Shown here piece after piece: positions 49,258-59,041 of a stretch of 64,000 nt of DNA. The notes below the pieces were generated by a model. The model worked only from the letters and a program-made list of their open reading frames with translations, was not told where the DNA came from and made no database searches. The stretch lies in NCBI RefSeq assembly GCF_900186505.1, contig NZ_LT891969.1, positions 470,853 through 534,852 on the forward strand, read 5' to 3'. The stretch is from Enorma phocaeensis. GTDB taxonomy: Bacteria > Actinomycetota > Coriobacteriia > Coriobacteriales > Coriobacteriaceae. The position numbers and the translations under genes were made by a program. The number at the start of each line of letters is the position of its first letter. The first letter of the stretch is position 1.

Positions 49258-50655
49258 CTATTGGGCGGCGTTCGCCGAGTCGCTTTCAGATGCATCACCG
49301 TCATCAGTGGTGGCGGGAGTCGTAACGGGCTGCGGCGCGGTTATGGTGACGCGAGCAACGCCTGTTGTACGGGTGTCCCAGCTTACAGCCTCGCCATTGC
49401 GCGTCACATCTACGTCAGCTGGGTTGGTAACGGTGATCTCTATGGACTGCTCGACTGTGAACTCCCGGTCAAAGGGCCCCACCACGTTGTCGGCGAAGAC
49501 CGATGCGCCGTCGAGCTTTATCTCCACCCACGATGAGTCTCCATCATCCACGTGAACCGCGATGACGGTATCCTCGACTTCGGTGACCGGGCTTTTGGCC
49601 TCATCGGTCACAGGTGTCTCTGGGCTAGAAGCGCTATCCGCAGTCGAGCTCTCGGGTTCTACAGAAGATACAGCCTCAACCGATTCCGACGTAGAGGAGG
49701 CGGGCTCGTTTTCCGTTTCATGAACCGAGCAGCTACGTACGAACAGCAAGGTCACAATTAGCAAAAGAACAACCACGATGCCCACGGCACCGAGGATGAT
49801 CCTTGGATCGAGGCCGGCGATCACAGAGGAGCTCCCGCCTCGCTGACCCCGCCGTCCGTCGTTACCGCGCGAGCGCGGTTGGTTGCCGCGAGGGGGTTCG
49901 GCACGCCGGCTCCCCTGCCGCTGGTAGACGTCGCGTCGCACCCCTGAAGAACGCCTTCTCAGCTCATCTCCGCTCTGGCGAGCCCGATATGAAGAACGAG
50001 CACCGCTAGATGCTGGACGCGAACCATAGGCGCTTTGGCCACGCCCTGCCTCAGGGAGAGACCGCCTTCCGTCGAACGGCGACCGGTAGGCATCCGTCCC
50101 GCTGCGCGATCGTGCACGAGGATCAGACTCCGGGCGAGGACTCCGCCTTTGAGGCCGATAAACATCTCCATATGGCAGCTGGGATTGCTCCCTGCCAGAG
50201 CTACCGATAAGCCTTCGCTGGTAAGGGTTGTTGGTAACGCGGATAGGCTCGTGGCCTGAACGGGATTCTGGCACATAACCGGCTTGCGGAGGCCTCTGCG
50301 CGAAACGCGAGCCTCCATCTAGCATCATGAACCTGCCCGTGGGATTCTCCGACCGAGCGGAAACCATGCCGGCAGCGTCCTGATACTGTCCGCCTGAACG
50401 CGATGTCTCGCGCTCATAGATGTCTAAATCCTCAAAATAGGCAGCGACGACGGTCCTCGGGTTCAAGCCGAGGAAGCGTGCATAGCTTGCAATCATCCCT
50501 TGCGCGTAACCGCGCGGAGGCATAGCTGCAAAGTTACCCTGCTCAAAGTATTCAATGATCTGCGGGCGGATCTTGATGGTATTGGCGACCTGCTGTATCG
50601 ACATACCTCTCTGACGACGCCGCTCAAGCAGCATATCACCGAATCGCGCGGCCAT
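49258..50655 (-). CDS. RodZ-like HTH and membrane protein with DUF4115 domain
   Basis: The 465-residue protein has an N-terminal Cro/CI-type HTH (about 4-70, GMSIQQVANTIKIRPQIIEYFEQGNF) and a long Arg/Ser/Gly-rich linker (about 90-280). One membrane helix follows (about 286-306, IILGAVGIVVVLLLIVTLLFV), then an acidic Ser/Glu stretch and an extracellular beta domain (about 360-435, DUF4115-like). RodZ links MreB to the wall synthesis machinery in rods; here the linker is unusually long and basic. Its start overlaps the ftsK stop. Confidence 0.88.
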   Translation of the reverse strand: MAARFGDMLLERRRQRGMSIQQVANTIKIRPQIIEYFEQGNFAAMPPRGYAQGMIASYARFLGLNPRTVVAAYFEDLDIYERETSRSGGQYQDAAGMVSARSENPTGRFMMLDGGSRFAQRPPQAGYVPESRSGHEPIRVTNNPYQRRLIGSSGREQSQLPYGDVYRPQRRSPRPESDPRARSRSGTDAYRSPFDGRRSLPEAGRGQSAYGSRPASSGARSSYRARQSGDELRRRSSGVRRDVYQRQGSRRAEPPRGNQPRSRGNDGRRGQRGGSSSVIAGLDPRIILGAVGIVVVLLLIVTLLFVRSCSVHETENEPASSTSESVEAVSSVEPESSTADSASSPETPVTDEAKSPVTEVEDTVIAVHVDDGDSSWVEIKLDGASVFADNVVGPFDREFTVEQSIEITVTNPADVDVTRNGEAVSWDTRTTGVARVTITAPQPVTTPATTDDGDASESDSANAAQ

Positions 50656-53477
50656 CAGAAGCCTCCAAACTCGCTGTCATCGGCCATACGGGCCTCCACA
50701 GCTTCGAGCTCGGCCAACCCCTCTTCATCGAGGAGGACCTCACGCGGCTTAGATCCATCTGGAGGGCCGACGACGCCCTTTTCTTCGAGCATGTCCATGA
50801 TGCGGCCAGCACGGGCGTAGCCGACTTTCAAGCGACGCTGGAGCCCAGAAGTAGACCCGAGCCCGGACTCGACCACCAGGCGGGCGGCCTCCCAGATGAG
50901 GGGGTCGTCATCGGATGGGCCCGCCGATCCGCCTCCACCAGCCGACATGGTTGCGGGAGCGACAGCCGAGAGGATCTCCTCGTGGTACTCCGCCTCTCCT
51001 TGCGACTTCACGAACTCGGTCACCTGGGCGATCTCGTCATCGGAGACGAAGCAGCCTTGAATTCGCTTAGGCTTGCCCCAATCAACCTTGCTGAACAGCA
51101 TGTCGCCGTAGCCAGTGAGCTTCTCGGCGCCCATCTGGTCGATGATGACGCGCGAGTCAATGCCGGTCGCTACGTTGAAGGCGATGCGGTTCGTGATGTT
51201 GGCCTTGATAAGGCCCGTGACGACATTCGAACTCGGACGCTGGGTTGCGACGATGAGGTGGATACCCGCTGCACGGCCAAGCTGAGCGATGCGAACGATC
51301 GATGCCTCGACATCCTTGCCGGCGACCATCATGAGGTCGGAAAGCTCATCGATGATGATAACCAGGTACGGCATCTTCTGGGGCGGGTTATCGTACTGCT
51401 CGAAAGCACCCGCAGCCTGCTTCTCGTTAAAGGTCGAGATCTTTCGAACGCCCACGCGCTCAAAGATCTTGAGGCGCCGCTCCATCTCGGATACCGCCCA
51501 TTGAAGCGCGCTAGCAGCTTGCTTGGGCTCCGTAACCACAGGTACGTACAAGTGGGGAAGCCCGTTGTATCCCGCCAGCTCGACGCGCTTGGGGTCGACC
51601 ATGATGAGGCGCACGTCCTCCGGATAGGAGCGCATGAGCAACGCCATGACGATGGAGTTGATCATGACGGACTTACCGGAGCCCGTGGTACCTGCGATGA
51701 GAAGATGCGGCATCTTGGCAAGGTCCGCTACGATGGGCGCACCCTCGGCATCGCGACCGATCGCGAGCTCGAGCGGACCCCCCTGCACGTAAGGAAGCAC
51801 ATCCCCCAGATTCACGTTCTGACGCTTGCGGTTCGGGATCTCGATTCCCACGAGCGACGTACCGGGGATGGGGGCGAAGATACGGACCGACTGCGCAGCA
51901 AGGGAAAGGGCGATGTCGTCCTCGAGATTCGAGATTCGGCTCACGCGCTCGCCTTCGCCAGGCTGCACCTTGAATGTCGTGACTGTAGGGCCGCTGATCC
52001 AGCCAACGACACGCGAATGCAAGCCAAACTCCTGCAGCGTCGATTGAAGCGACTCCGCTGTCTGGCGAAGCTCCTTTTCTGAAGATGCCGAGCTGGCAGA
52101 ATTTGGATTGTGCCTGAGCATGGAAAGCGGTGGCAGAACGCGAGCGCCTTCCTCGGCATCCTGCTCAGCCGCGCTGCCCTCCCCTGAGGACGCCGCAGTG
52201 GGACGTTGGTGGCGGTCATTCCCAACCGTGGCATCCGAAGCGGAGTCCTGAACGCCCGCATCCCCCTTATCAAGCTTGGTCGCCCCGTCTTCTTGAGCAT
52301 GCGTACTCGAACGGGGGTTCAAGAGGAACGCAGGAATAGCAGGGGCAGCGGCCTCGGCAGCAGATGATTTGACCCCTGCAGAGATTGCGTTCTCACAGGG
52401 ATCGTTCGATCCGTGTTGGGCATCAGCGTCATGGCCCCGCAGCGATTCGCCGTCATGAGCTGGGTAACCATCAGAGGACGGTTTGGACCCCGGATCGTTC
52501 TTCATGGGAGCAGAGCCATCTGCACCCTCTACGGTATCGACATAGCGATCCTCGATGGGAATGAGGGTCGTCTTGGCTTGCTCGGCAGCCAACTGCGACG
52601 AAAGATCGACGAACGGGTCCTCGTCTGCATCATCAGGTTCGTCAGCTAGCAGCGTGGTCTTAGCACGGTCGCCGAGATAGCTCGTTGGGGCATCACCGTT
52701 CTCGTCAAGAAGCTCCGCCTGGCGAGGTTCAGGCGCCTGCGCACGACGACGCGGAGCGGCCTCCGCAGCATTATCGCGGCCATAGGGATCTTCATCGCCC
52801 CAAGGCCGTTCGTTAACCGCAACATACCGGCGGTCGCGCAGACGATCCACGCGCTCGCGAAGCGCCTCGGCGAAACCCGAGATCGAGAAACCGATGATCA
52901 CCGCACCGGCAACGATCACTCCGATGAGGACGACTCCAGAAATGACCTTGCCAAGACCGGCGGTGAGCACCGATGCTATCCAGAACCCGACGTAGCCGCC
53001 GGCACGGACGAGCTCGGCATCACCGACGGTGACACCGAGCACCATCTGCTCGGGCGTGCCCACCAGGGTGAAGAACGCAATGAGGGCAAGGAAGATGAGA
53101 AGCGACCCTGCCACCGTGCGCACCTTGAGCAGCTGCTCGGCATGGACGAAGAACAGCGCCGCAGCGAGCAGCAATGCAAGCGGAAGAATGTATCCGCCTA
53201 AACCGAAACCCAAGTGGTAGAAGTCAGCGAGCGCAGCGGTAAGCGGCGCCGAGGCAGGGGCAACGACGGCGATGAGCGATGCAACGGCGAAGACCGCAAG
53301 CAAGACGCCAACGATGTCGTGAGCCGTTGAGGCGGTCATGAGCGGCTCGACCGGGACATCCTCGGCGGCATTGGCGTTCGCCCTCAGGTGGGCAGCGGCC
53401 TTCTTGGCGCCCGCACCCTTGTTCGCGCGCGCTTGGGGCTTCGAGCCCGTCTGAGTTGTTCCTCGACGAGCTGCCAC
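50655..53477 (-). CDS. ftsK: DNA translocase FtsK/SpoIIIE
   Basis: A hexameric motor that pumps chromosome DNA through the closing septum. The 940-residue protein has an N-terminal basic, Ala-rich cytosolic tail (1-45) and four hydrophobic segments (about 55-205). A low-complexity acidic linker (about 240-460) leads to the alpha/beta motor with Walker A GTTGSGKSV, Walker B IIIDELSDLMMV and QLGRAAGIHLIVATQRP. A C-terminal gamma winged helix (about 870-925, AARLVVESGLGSTSGLQRRLKVGYARA) reads KOPS-type sequences. Start is GTG 53477. Confidence 0.96.
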   Translation of the reverse strand: MAARRGTTQTGSKPQARANKGAGAKKAAAHLRANANAAEDVPVEPLMTASTAHDIVGVLLAVFAVASLIAVVAPASAPLTAALADFYHLGFGLGGYILPLALLLAAALFFVHAEQLLKVRTVAGSLLIFLALIAFFTLVGTPEQMVLGVTVGDAELVRAGGYVGFWIASVLTAGLGKVISGVVLIGVIVAGAVIIGFSISGFAEALRERVDRLRDRRYVAVNERPWGDEDPYGRDNAAEAAPRRRAQAPEPRQAELLDENGDAPTSYLGDRAKTTLLADEPDDADEDPFVDLSSQLAAEQAKTTLIPIEDRYVDTVEGADGSAPMKNDPGSKPSSDGYPAHDGESLRGHDADAQHGSNDPCENAISAGVKSSAAEAAAPAIPAFLLNPRSSTHAQEDGATKLDKGDAGVQDSASDATVGNDRHQRPTAASSGEGSAAEQDAEEGARVLPPLSMLRHNPNSASSASSEKELRQTAESLQSTLQEFGLHSRVVGWISGPTVTTFKVQPGEGERVSRISNLEDDIALSLAAQSVRIFAPIPGTSLVGIEIPNRKRQNVNLGDVLPYVQGGPLELAIGRDAEGAPIVADLAKMPHLLIAGTTGSGKSVMINSIVMALLMRSYPEDVRLIMVDPKRVELAGYNGLPHLYVPVVTEPKQAASALQWAVSEMERRLKIFERVGVRKISTFNEKQAAGAFEQYDNPPQKMPYLVIIIDELSDLMMVAGKDVEASIVRIAQLGRAAGIHLIVATQRPSSNVVTGLIKANITNRIAFNVATGIDSRVIIDQMGAEKLTGYGDMLFSKVDWGKPKRIQGCFVSDDEIAQVTEFVKSQGEAEYHEEILSAVAPATMSAGGGGSAGPSDDDPLIWEAARLVVESGLGSTSGLQRRLKVGYARAGRIMDMLEEKGVVGPPDGSKPREVLLDEEGLAELEAVEARMADDSEFGGF

Positions 53478-53478
53478 C

Positions 53479-55146
53479 CTACACCTCCATTACCACAGGG
53501 ATGATCATGGGACGGGTGCGGGTGCGGTTCCAGATGAAGTTGGAGATCGAGTCGCGAACAGCCTTGTTCAGCGCACCGGTGCCGTTGCGGGTATAGTCGA
53601 ACTTGCCCTTCTCGATGGCCTTCATGACGGCAGCGGCGGCATCCGAGCTGAACTCCTCGTCGATGTTGAAGGAGACGCCGCGGCTGGAGAGCTCGACGGC
53701 ATCGATCTTCTTGCGCTTGAGCGAGACGGTGGCGACGACCGTCACCATGCCGTCGTTCGCAAGCTTCTGGCGATCGCGCAGCACGATCGGATCGGTGTCA
53801 CCGATGCGCAAGCCATCGACGTAGACCACGCCGGACTCGACCGCCGGACCGCGGCGCACGATGCCGCCGCGCATCTCGAGCGTATCACCGTTGTCGAGAA
53901 GGAAGATATGGTCATCGGCAATGCCGACCTTGCGAGCGAGGTTGGCGTGCGCGCGCAGGTGCACTGCCTCGCCATGGACCGGCATGAAGTAGGTCGGCTT
54001 CGCCATGGTGAGCATGAGCTTGAGCTCCTCCTGGCTGCCATGGCCCGAGACATGAACGAGCTTGGTGGACTTGTCGACCACCGTGCACTCAAGCTTCGCG
54101 AGGCTGTTGATGACCTGCTGTACCGCCTTCTCGTTGCCGGGAACCGGCGTCGCCGAGATGATCACCGTATCGCCCGCATGGATGGAAAGCGTCTTGTGCT
54201 CGCCGTTCGCCATGCGCGATAGCGCGGAGAGCGGCTCTCCCTGGGAGCCGGTGCACATGACCACGATGCGGTCGTCGGGGATGCCGTTCACCTCGTAAGC
54301 ATCGATGATGTCCTGCTCGTCGATCTTGAGATAGCCGAGTTCGCGTGCCACGCGCGTATTGGTGAGCATGGAGCGGCCCGTGACGACGATCTTGCGCCCG
54401 CAACGCTTCGCGGCATCGCAGATCTGCTGCAGTCGGTGAATATGGCTCGAGAACGAGGCGACGAACACGCGGCCGGGTGCGTTCTTGATGACGTCATTCA
54501 GCGTGGGCCCAACCTCTGCCTCGGATTTAGTGAAGCCGGGAACGGTCGCGTTAGTTGAGTCGGAAAGCAGGAGGTCGACTCCCTGCTTGGCAAAACGCGA
54601 GATAGCGGCATAATCGGGCGTGACCCCGTCGATGGGCGTCTGATCGAGCTTGAAGTCGCCCGTATGCATGATCGTTCCCTGCGTGGTCTTGATGTAGACG
54701 CCGAGCGCACCGGGGATGGAATGGGTCATCGAGAAGAAATCAACGGAGATCCCACCAAGGTTGATATGCGAACCGCTCTTGACCTCGCGGAACTTAGGCG
54801 CCTTGATGCGGAACTCCGCAAGCTTGCCCTCGATGAAGCCGAGTGTGAGCTTGCTGGAGAAGATGGGCACCTTGTTGTTGAGGTCCTGCAGCAGGTACGG
54901 TAAGGCTCCGGTATGGTCCTCGTGACCATGCGTGACGATGATGCCGCGCAGCTTGTCCTCGTTCTCGAGAACATAGGTGTAATCAGGCAGCACCAGGTCG
55001 ATGCCGGGTTGGGAGTCGTCGGGGAACATGAGGCCTGCATCGATGAGCACCATATCAGGGCCGCACTCGATTGCGGTCATGTTCTTGCCGATGCCGTCAA
55101 GGCCTCCCAGCGGGATGACCCTCAGCGGTGGGGTTTTCTTTGCCAT
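53479..55146 (-). CDS. rnj: ribonuclease J
   Basis: A metallo-beta-lactamase/beta-CASP ribonuclease with endo- and 5'-exonuclease activity, 555 residues from ATG 55146. The zinc motif is THGHEDHTG (about 72-80), followed by the TGDFKLDQTP and SHIHRLQQ beta-CASP segments and VHVSGHGSQEELK. The C-terminal domain has QKLANDGMVTVV. AAAGGAG precedes the start; the in-frame 19-codon extension is not family-like. It is followed directly by ftsK, the usual order in many Actinobacteria. Confidence 0.95.
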   Translation of the reverse strand: MAKKTPPLRVIPLGGLDGIGKNMTAIECGPDMVLIDAGLMFPDDSQPGIDLVLPDYTYVLENEDKLRGIIVTHGHEDHTGALPYLLQDLNNKVPIFSSKLTLGFIEGKLAEFRIKAPKFREVKSGSHINLGGISVDFFSMTHSIPGALGVYIKTTQGTIMHTGDFKLDQTPIDGVTPDYAAISRFAKQGVDLLLSDSTNATVPGFTKSEAEVGPTLNDVIKNAPGRVFVASFSSHIHRLQQICDAAKRCGRKIVVTGRSMLTNTRVARELGYLKIDEQDIIDAYEVNGIPDDRIVVMCTGSQGEPLSALSRMANGEHKTLSIHAGDTVIISATPVPGNEKAVQQVINSLAKLECTVVDKSTKLVHVSGHGSQEELKLMLTMAKPTYFMPVHGEAVHLRAHANLARKVGIADDHIFLLDNGDTLEMRGGIVRRGPAVESGVVYVDGLRIGDTDPIVLRDRQKLANDGMVTVVATVSLKRKKIDAVELSSRGVSFNIDEEFSSDAAAAVMKAIEKGKFDYTRNGTGALNKAVRDSISNFIWNRTRTRPMIIPVVMEV

Positions 55147-55330
55147 GTAGGATAAGCTCCTTTCAAGCTGGAATAGCGATGCAAACACGAAGATGCGCTC
55201 CAACGCATCCGTGAAACATGTAGATTAGCCATAGGTATAGGTATTTTATCCAGAGTTTGGTGAATGCCCCACCGAGCTCACCGTTACCACAGGAATAACG
55301 GAAGAGGCGGATCGCGATGCGCAAAAGGAC

Positions 55331-56302
55331 CTACAAAGCCAAAGCGAGCCCAACATCTAGCGCAAGCCTAAACACCACCACGGCGACCCATCCGAAAGGC
55401 AGGGTCGCAACCGAATCAAGCACATACCATGGGGCGACGATCTCAACGGAATGGATGCAGTAGACAGTCATCGAACGGCGGCCACAAGACTCGAGGCTGC
55501 GCGTGAGTTTAGGAAATTCCCGTTCGATATACATACAGAACATGCTGATCGCTCCTATGGCGGCAAGGGACCCCACTGGGCCAGCTAAGGCTAGCCCACG
55601 GTAGTATCCGTAGCCCAAGTCCATCTCGGACACACCCATGCAAACAGCCCACACGATCAAAGCCATAGCGAACCGCAAAGCAACGCTAACGGTCTGATGC
55701 TCAAGGGTTAAGCATCCTCCCTCGTGTGCCGCATATCCACATGACATGAAGAAGAACCCCATGAGCGCTGCAGGCAGGTTCAGAGGAAGGCAGACCGGGC
55801 AATAGATCGAGAGAGCTATCGAGGTTATTCCCGCTAGAATCCCAATAACAAGGAGACTTAGCGTGAGCCTCCTCTCATGATTCAAACGCGCGAGCACAAA
55901 AGCAAGCATAAGACGCGCACAGAATAGATCAAGCAAAAACCAAGCCGGACCCACTATGGGAATCCCCGTCACGCTGTAGCTCACGTTGAGAACTAACGCT
56001 CGCAGCACAGTTGAACCCAACAATAGTGGCGACCCATCCCCTTCCCAAAGATTATTGGCCAAAGAGGCATATAGGGAAAGAAGAACCCAAGGGCAGAGTA
56101 ACTGTGGAGCCGATCGACGCGCCGTCTCCCCTACTGGACGCGCGTGGAAGGTATAGCCCGCTAAAAAGAAAAACAGCGGAATCTGAAACGAACCCATCAA
56201 GGAATGGAGAATCGCAGGAGCGCTATCGGTATGGTAGATAACGACCGCGATGATCGCTATGCCCTTTGCGGCATCAATCCATCCGATACGCTTCGGCGTC
56301 AT
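55331..56302 (-). CDS. acyltransferase family 3 membrane protein
   Basis: The 323-residue protein has about ten hydrophobic segments. The N-terminal IGWIDAAKGIAIIAVVIYHTDSA and PLFFFLAGYTFHAR are typical of O-acetyltransferases such as fucose 4-O-acetylase relatives. The conserved His (VIYH) in the first helix is present. It probably O-acetylates a surface polysaccharide; the acceptor is unknown. It interrupts the otherwise core rnj...pnp region and its codon use is somewhat AT-richer, so it may be an acquired gene. Confidence 0.85.
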   Translation of the reverse strand: MTPKRIGWIDAAKGIAIIAVVIYHTDSAPAILHSLMGSFQIPLFFFLAGYTFHARPVGETARRSAPQLLCPWVLLSLYASLANNLWEGDGSPLLLGSTVLRALVLNVSYSVTGIPIVGPAWFLLDLFCARLMLAFVLARLNHERRLTLSLLVIGILAGITSIALSIYCPVCLPLNLPAALMGFFFMSCGYAAHEGGCLTLEHQTVSVALRFAMALIVWAVCMGVSEMDLGYGYYRGLALAGPVGSLAAIGAISMFCMYIEREFPKLTRSLESCGRRSMTVYCIHSVEIVAPWYVLDSVATLPFGWVAVVVFRLALDVGLALAL

Positions 56303-56324
56303 GTCCCCCCCAAGTGAAAAGCAA

Positions 56325-56357
56325 GAAGGCGTACAGGTGCTTGCCCTGTACGCCTTC
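56325..56357 (-). terminator. terminator after pnp
   Basis: GAAGGCGTACAGG (56325-56337) / CCTGTACGCCTTC (56345-56357), 13 perfect pairs with a seven-base loop. Read leftward it is followed by TTGCTTTTC. It is 32 bases beyond the pnp stop. Confidence 0.75.
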
Positions 56358-56388
56358 CAGCATGCTCCCTTAGGAGAAAGTATACGCC

Positions 56389-58626
56389 TTAGCCCTCGTG
56401 ATGGCGGCGGGGGGCACGGCTCCCGTTATCACCGGGACGGCGACGCGGGCGGTCACCGTGGCCTCGACCCTGGCGGTCACGCGACTCGCGGCGCTGACGG
56501 CCCTCGCCCTCGCTATGACCCGACCCTTCGGGTGCCTGGGGCTTGTCGAGGCGGTCGAGGGAGATCTTACCCTTGTCATCGATCTCGATGACCTTGACCT
56601 TCACAGCATCGCCGATGTTGAGCACGTCCTCGACGCGATCGACGCGACCCTCGGCAACGCGGGAGATGTGCAGCAGGCCGTCCTTCTCGCCGAAGAGGCG
56701 CACGAATGCACCGAACTCCTTGATGGTGACGACGGTGCCATCGTAGACCTCGCCGACCTCCGGCTCGCGGATGATCTCCTTGATCTGGGCGAGCGCATCG
56801 GCAACGGAGTCGCCGACGCCGCCCACGACCACGGAACCATCCTGCTCGACGTTGATGGTCGTACCGGTCTCGTCCTGGATGCCGCGAATCGTCTCGCCAC
56901 CCTTGCCGATGATGTCGCGGATCTTGTCAACAGGAACCATGATGGTCTGGATCTGAGGCGCCGTGGAGCGAAGCTCGGCGCGGGGCTCGGGGATGACGTC
57001 GAGCATCTTGCCCAAGATAAAGGCGCGGCCCTCCTTGGCCTGCTGGAGCGCCTGGGCAAGGATGTCGAACGTGAGACCGGTGGCCTTGTTATCCATCTGG
57101 AGGGCCGTGATACCGCGCTCGGTGCCGGTCACCTTGAAGTCCATATCGCCAAGGAAGTCCTCGATGCCCTGGATGTCGGAGAGGACGACGGTCTTGCCCT
57201 CTTCCTGGATGAGACCCATGGCGATACCGGAGACGGGACGCTTGATGGGAACGCCGCCGTCCATGAGCGCCAAGCAGCTCGCGCAGGTGGAAGCCATCGA
57301 AGAGGAGCCGTTGGACTCCATGACCTCGGAGACCACGCGGATGGCGTAGGGGAACTCGCTCTCGTCAGGAAGCACCGGAAGCAGGGCGCGCTCAGCGAGG
57401 TTGCCATGGCCGATCTCGCGGCGCTTGGGAGCACCGATGCGACCGGTCTCGCCGGTGCAGAACGGCGGGAAGTTGTACTGGTGCATGTAGCGCTTCCCGT
57501 CGACCGGCTCGATGGTGTCGAGGCGCTGCCCCTCGCTCAGCATGCCAAGCGAGAGCACCGAGAGCACCTGGGTCTGGCCGCGCTGGAACAAGCCGGAACC
57601 GTGTACGAGCGGCAGGTAGGAGTCCTTGACCATGATGGGACGGATTTCGTTCGCCGCACGGCCGTCGACGCGCTCGCCGGTCTCGACGACCATGGTGCGC
57701 ATGGCGCGCTTCTCGAGCTTCTTGAGGTTCACCGGGATCTCGCGCTCCCAAGCGAGCTGCTCCTCCTCGGTGAACTCGGCACGGATGCGCTCCTTGAGCT
57801 CCTCGACGTGAGCGATACGGGACAGCTTGTCAGCATCAGAGAGGGCGGCGTACATCTCGTCGTAATGAGCGAAGATGCGCTCCTCCACCTCGGGCACGGG
57901 CTGGTCGAGCTCGTACTCCTTGGGCTGGATGGGGCCGTTCACGCGCTCCCATTCCTCGACGAAGGCGAGCTGAGCGTCGCAGAAAGCACCGATCGCCTCC
58001 TGGCCGAAGCGCATGGCGGCGAGCATGTCGTCCTCCGAGACCTCCTCGGCACCCGCCTCGACCATGGAGATAAAGTCCCTCGTGCCGGCGAGTTCGAGAT
58101 CGAGATCGGAGTTCTCGCGCTCCTCATAGGTGGGGTTGACGATGAACTCGCCCGTCTCCTTATCGCGCCCGATGCGCACGCAGGCCAGCGGCCCCTCGAA
58201 GGGCACGCCGCCGAGGGTGAGCGCAAGCGAGGCGCCCATCGTGCAGATCACATCGATGGGGTTCTTCTGGTCGGCCACGAGCGAGGTGGCAACGATCTGA
58301 ACCTCGTTGCGGAAACCATCCGGGAAGCTCGGGCGGATGGGGCGGTCGATCATGCGAGCGGTAAGCGTTGCCTTCTCAGACGGACGACCCTCGCGCTTAA
58401 GATAGCCGCCCGGGATGCGCCCGGCAGCATACATTTTCTCGTTGAAATCGACCGTGAGCGGGAAGAAGTCGTAGTTCTTGCGCTCCTTGCTCACGACGAC
58501 GGTCACGAGCGCGGTGGTATCGCCCTGCTTGACAAGGGTAGCCCCGGTTGCCTGCTTGGCGAGCTCGCCCGCCTCGAGCGTATAGGTCTTGCCGTACAGC
58601 TCGAACGTTCTGCTTACGAGTGACAT
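56389..58626 (-). CDS. pnp: polyribonucleotide nucleotidyltransferase (PNPase)
   Basis: A phosphorolytic 3'-5' exoribonuclease of 745 residues. There are two RNase PH domains (AGRIPGGYLKREGRPSEK in the first; RREIGHGNLAERALLP and DIQGIEDFLGDMDFKVTGT in the second) joined by a helical domain. A KH domain follows (DKIRDIIGKGGETIR), then an S1 domain (GEVYDGTVVTIKEFGAFV). A basic RG-rich tail of about 45 residues (RQRRESRDRQGRGHGDRPRRR) extends the usual protein and may add RNA binding. ATG 58626 has GGAGAG upstream. Confidence 0.97.
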   Translation of the reverse strand: MSLVSRTFELYGKTYTLEAGELAKQATGATLVKQGDTTALVTVVVSKERKNYDFFPLTVDFNEKMYAAGRIPGGYLKREGRPSEKATLTARMIDRPIRPSFPDGFRNEVQIVATSLVADQKNPIDVICTMGASLALTLGGVPFEGPLACVRIGRDKETGEFIVNPTYEERENSDLDLELAGTRDFISMVEAGAEEVSEDDMLAAMRFGQEAIGAFCDAQLAFVEEWERVNGPIQPKEYELDQPVPEVEERIFAHYDEMYAALSDADKLSRIAHVEELKERIRAEFTEEEQLAWEREIPVNLKKLEKRAMRTMVVETGERVDGRAANEIRPIMVKDSYLPLVHGSGLFQRGQTQVLSVLSLGMLSEGQRLDTIEPVDGKRYMHQYNFPPFCTGETGRIGAPKRREIGHGNLAERALLPVLPDESEFPYAIRVVSEVMESNGSSSMASTCASCLALMDGGVPIKRPVSGIAMGLIQEEGKTVVLSDIQGIEDFLGDMDFKVTGTERGITALQMDNKATGLTFDILAQALQQAKEGRAFILGKMLDVIPEPRAELRSTAPQIQTIMVPVDKIRDIIGKGGETIRGIQDETGTTINVEQDGSVVVGGVGDSVADALAQIKEIIREPEVGEVYDGTVVTIKEFGAFVRLFGEKDGLLHISRVAEGRVDRVEDVLNIGDAVKVKVIEIDDKGKISLDRLDKPQAPEGSGHSEGEGRQRRESRDRQGRGHGDRPRRRPGDNGSRAPRRHHEG

Positions 58627-58641
58627 TTCTCTCCTTCATCT

Positions 58642-58719
58642 CCGTACACCCCGTTGTGTACGGGCTTCATCGTGCCCGGCGATCCCAGCCGGGCGGTGTA
58701 GGACCGATCTTTCGGTCCT
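58642..58719 (-). promoter_or_regulatory. structured 5' leader of pnp: three hairpins in a row
   Basis: Three perfect stems stand one after another between rpsO and pnp. They are CCGTACAC/GTGTACGG (58642-58663), GCCCGGC/GCCGGGC (58674-58694) and AGGACCGA/TCGGTCCT (58700-58719). Loops are 6, 7 and 4 bases. None has a T tract. In proteobacteria the pnp leader is an RNase III-processed hairpin used for PNPase autoregulation; a comparable role here is inference. Confidence 0.55.
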
Positions 58720-58723
58720 CACA

Positions 58724-58751
58724 TGAAAAGGAGCCCCATCGCGGGGCTCCT
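58724..58751 (-). terminator. terminator of rpsO
   Basis: AGGAGCCCC (58729-58737) / GGGGCTCCT (58743-58751), nine pairs with a five-base loop. Read leftward it is followed by TTTTCAT. It separates rpsO from pnp, probably partly. Confidence 0.75.
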
Positions 58752-58762
58752 ACATGCACAAC

Positions 58763-59041
58763 CTACTGGATGTTGTCGCGGATGCCGAGCTTCGCGATGA
58801 GTTCACGGTACTCGACGATGTCGTTCTTCTTGATGTAGGACAGAAGACGACGACGGCGACCGACGATCATGAGAAGACCGCGACGGGTGTGGAAGTCCTT
58901 CGGGTGGGTCTTCATGTGCTCGGTGAGCTCGCGGATGCGCTCGGTGGCGATGGCAACCTGGACCTTGGGGTTGCCGGTGTCCTGGGCGTTCTTGCCGAAC
59001 TCGACGGTGAGCTCCGCCTTGCGCTCCTTGGATACGGTCAT
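58763..59041 (-). CDS. rpsO: 30S ribosomal protein S15
   Basis: A primary 16S-binding protein, 92 residues from ATG 59041 with AAAGG upstream. It contains DTGNPKVQVAIATERIRELTEHMKTHPKDFHTRRGLL and GRRRRLLSYIKK, near-universal in S15. The longer open frame to 59173 is non-coding leader. rpsO-pnp is a conserved pair. Confidence 0.98.
   Translation of the reverse strand: MTVSKERKAELTVEFGKNAQDTGNPKVQVAIATERIRELTEHMKTHPKDFHTRRGLLMIVGRRRRLLSYIKKNDIVEYRELIAKLGIRDNIQ

Noticed and set aside
56398..58623. 741-codon open frame antisense to pnp
   Set aside because: It is an exact shadow of pnp caused by high-GC codon bias. The product is rich in Leu, Asp, Val and Gly without domains, and no ribosome site was seen.
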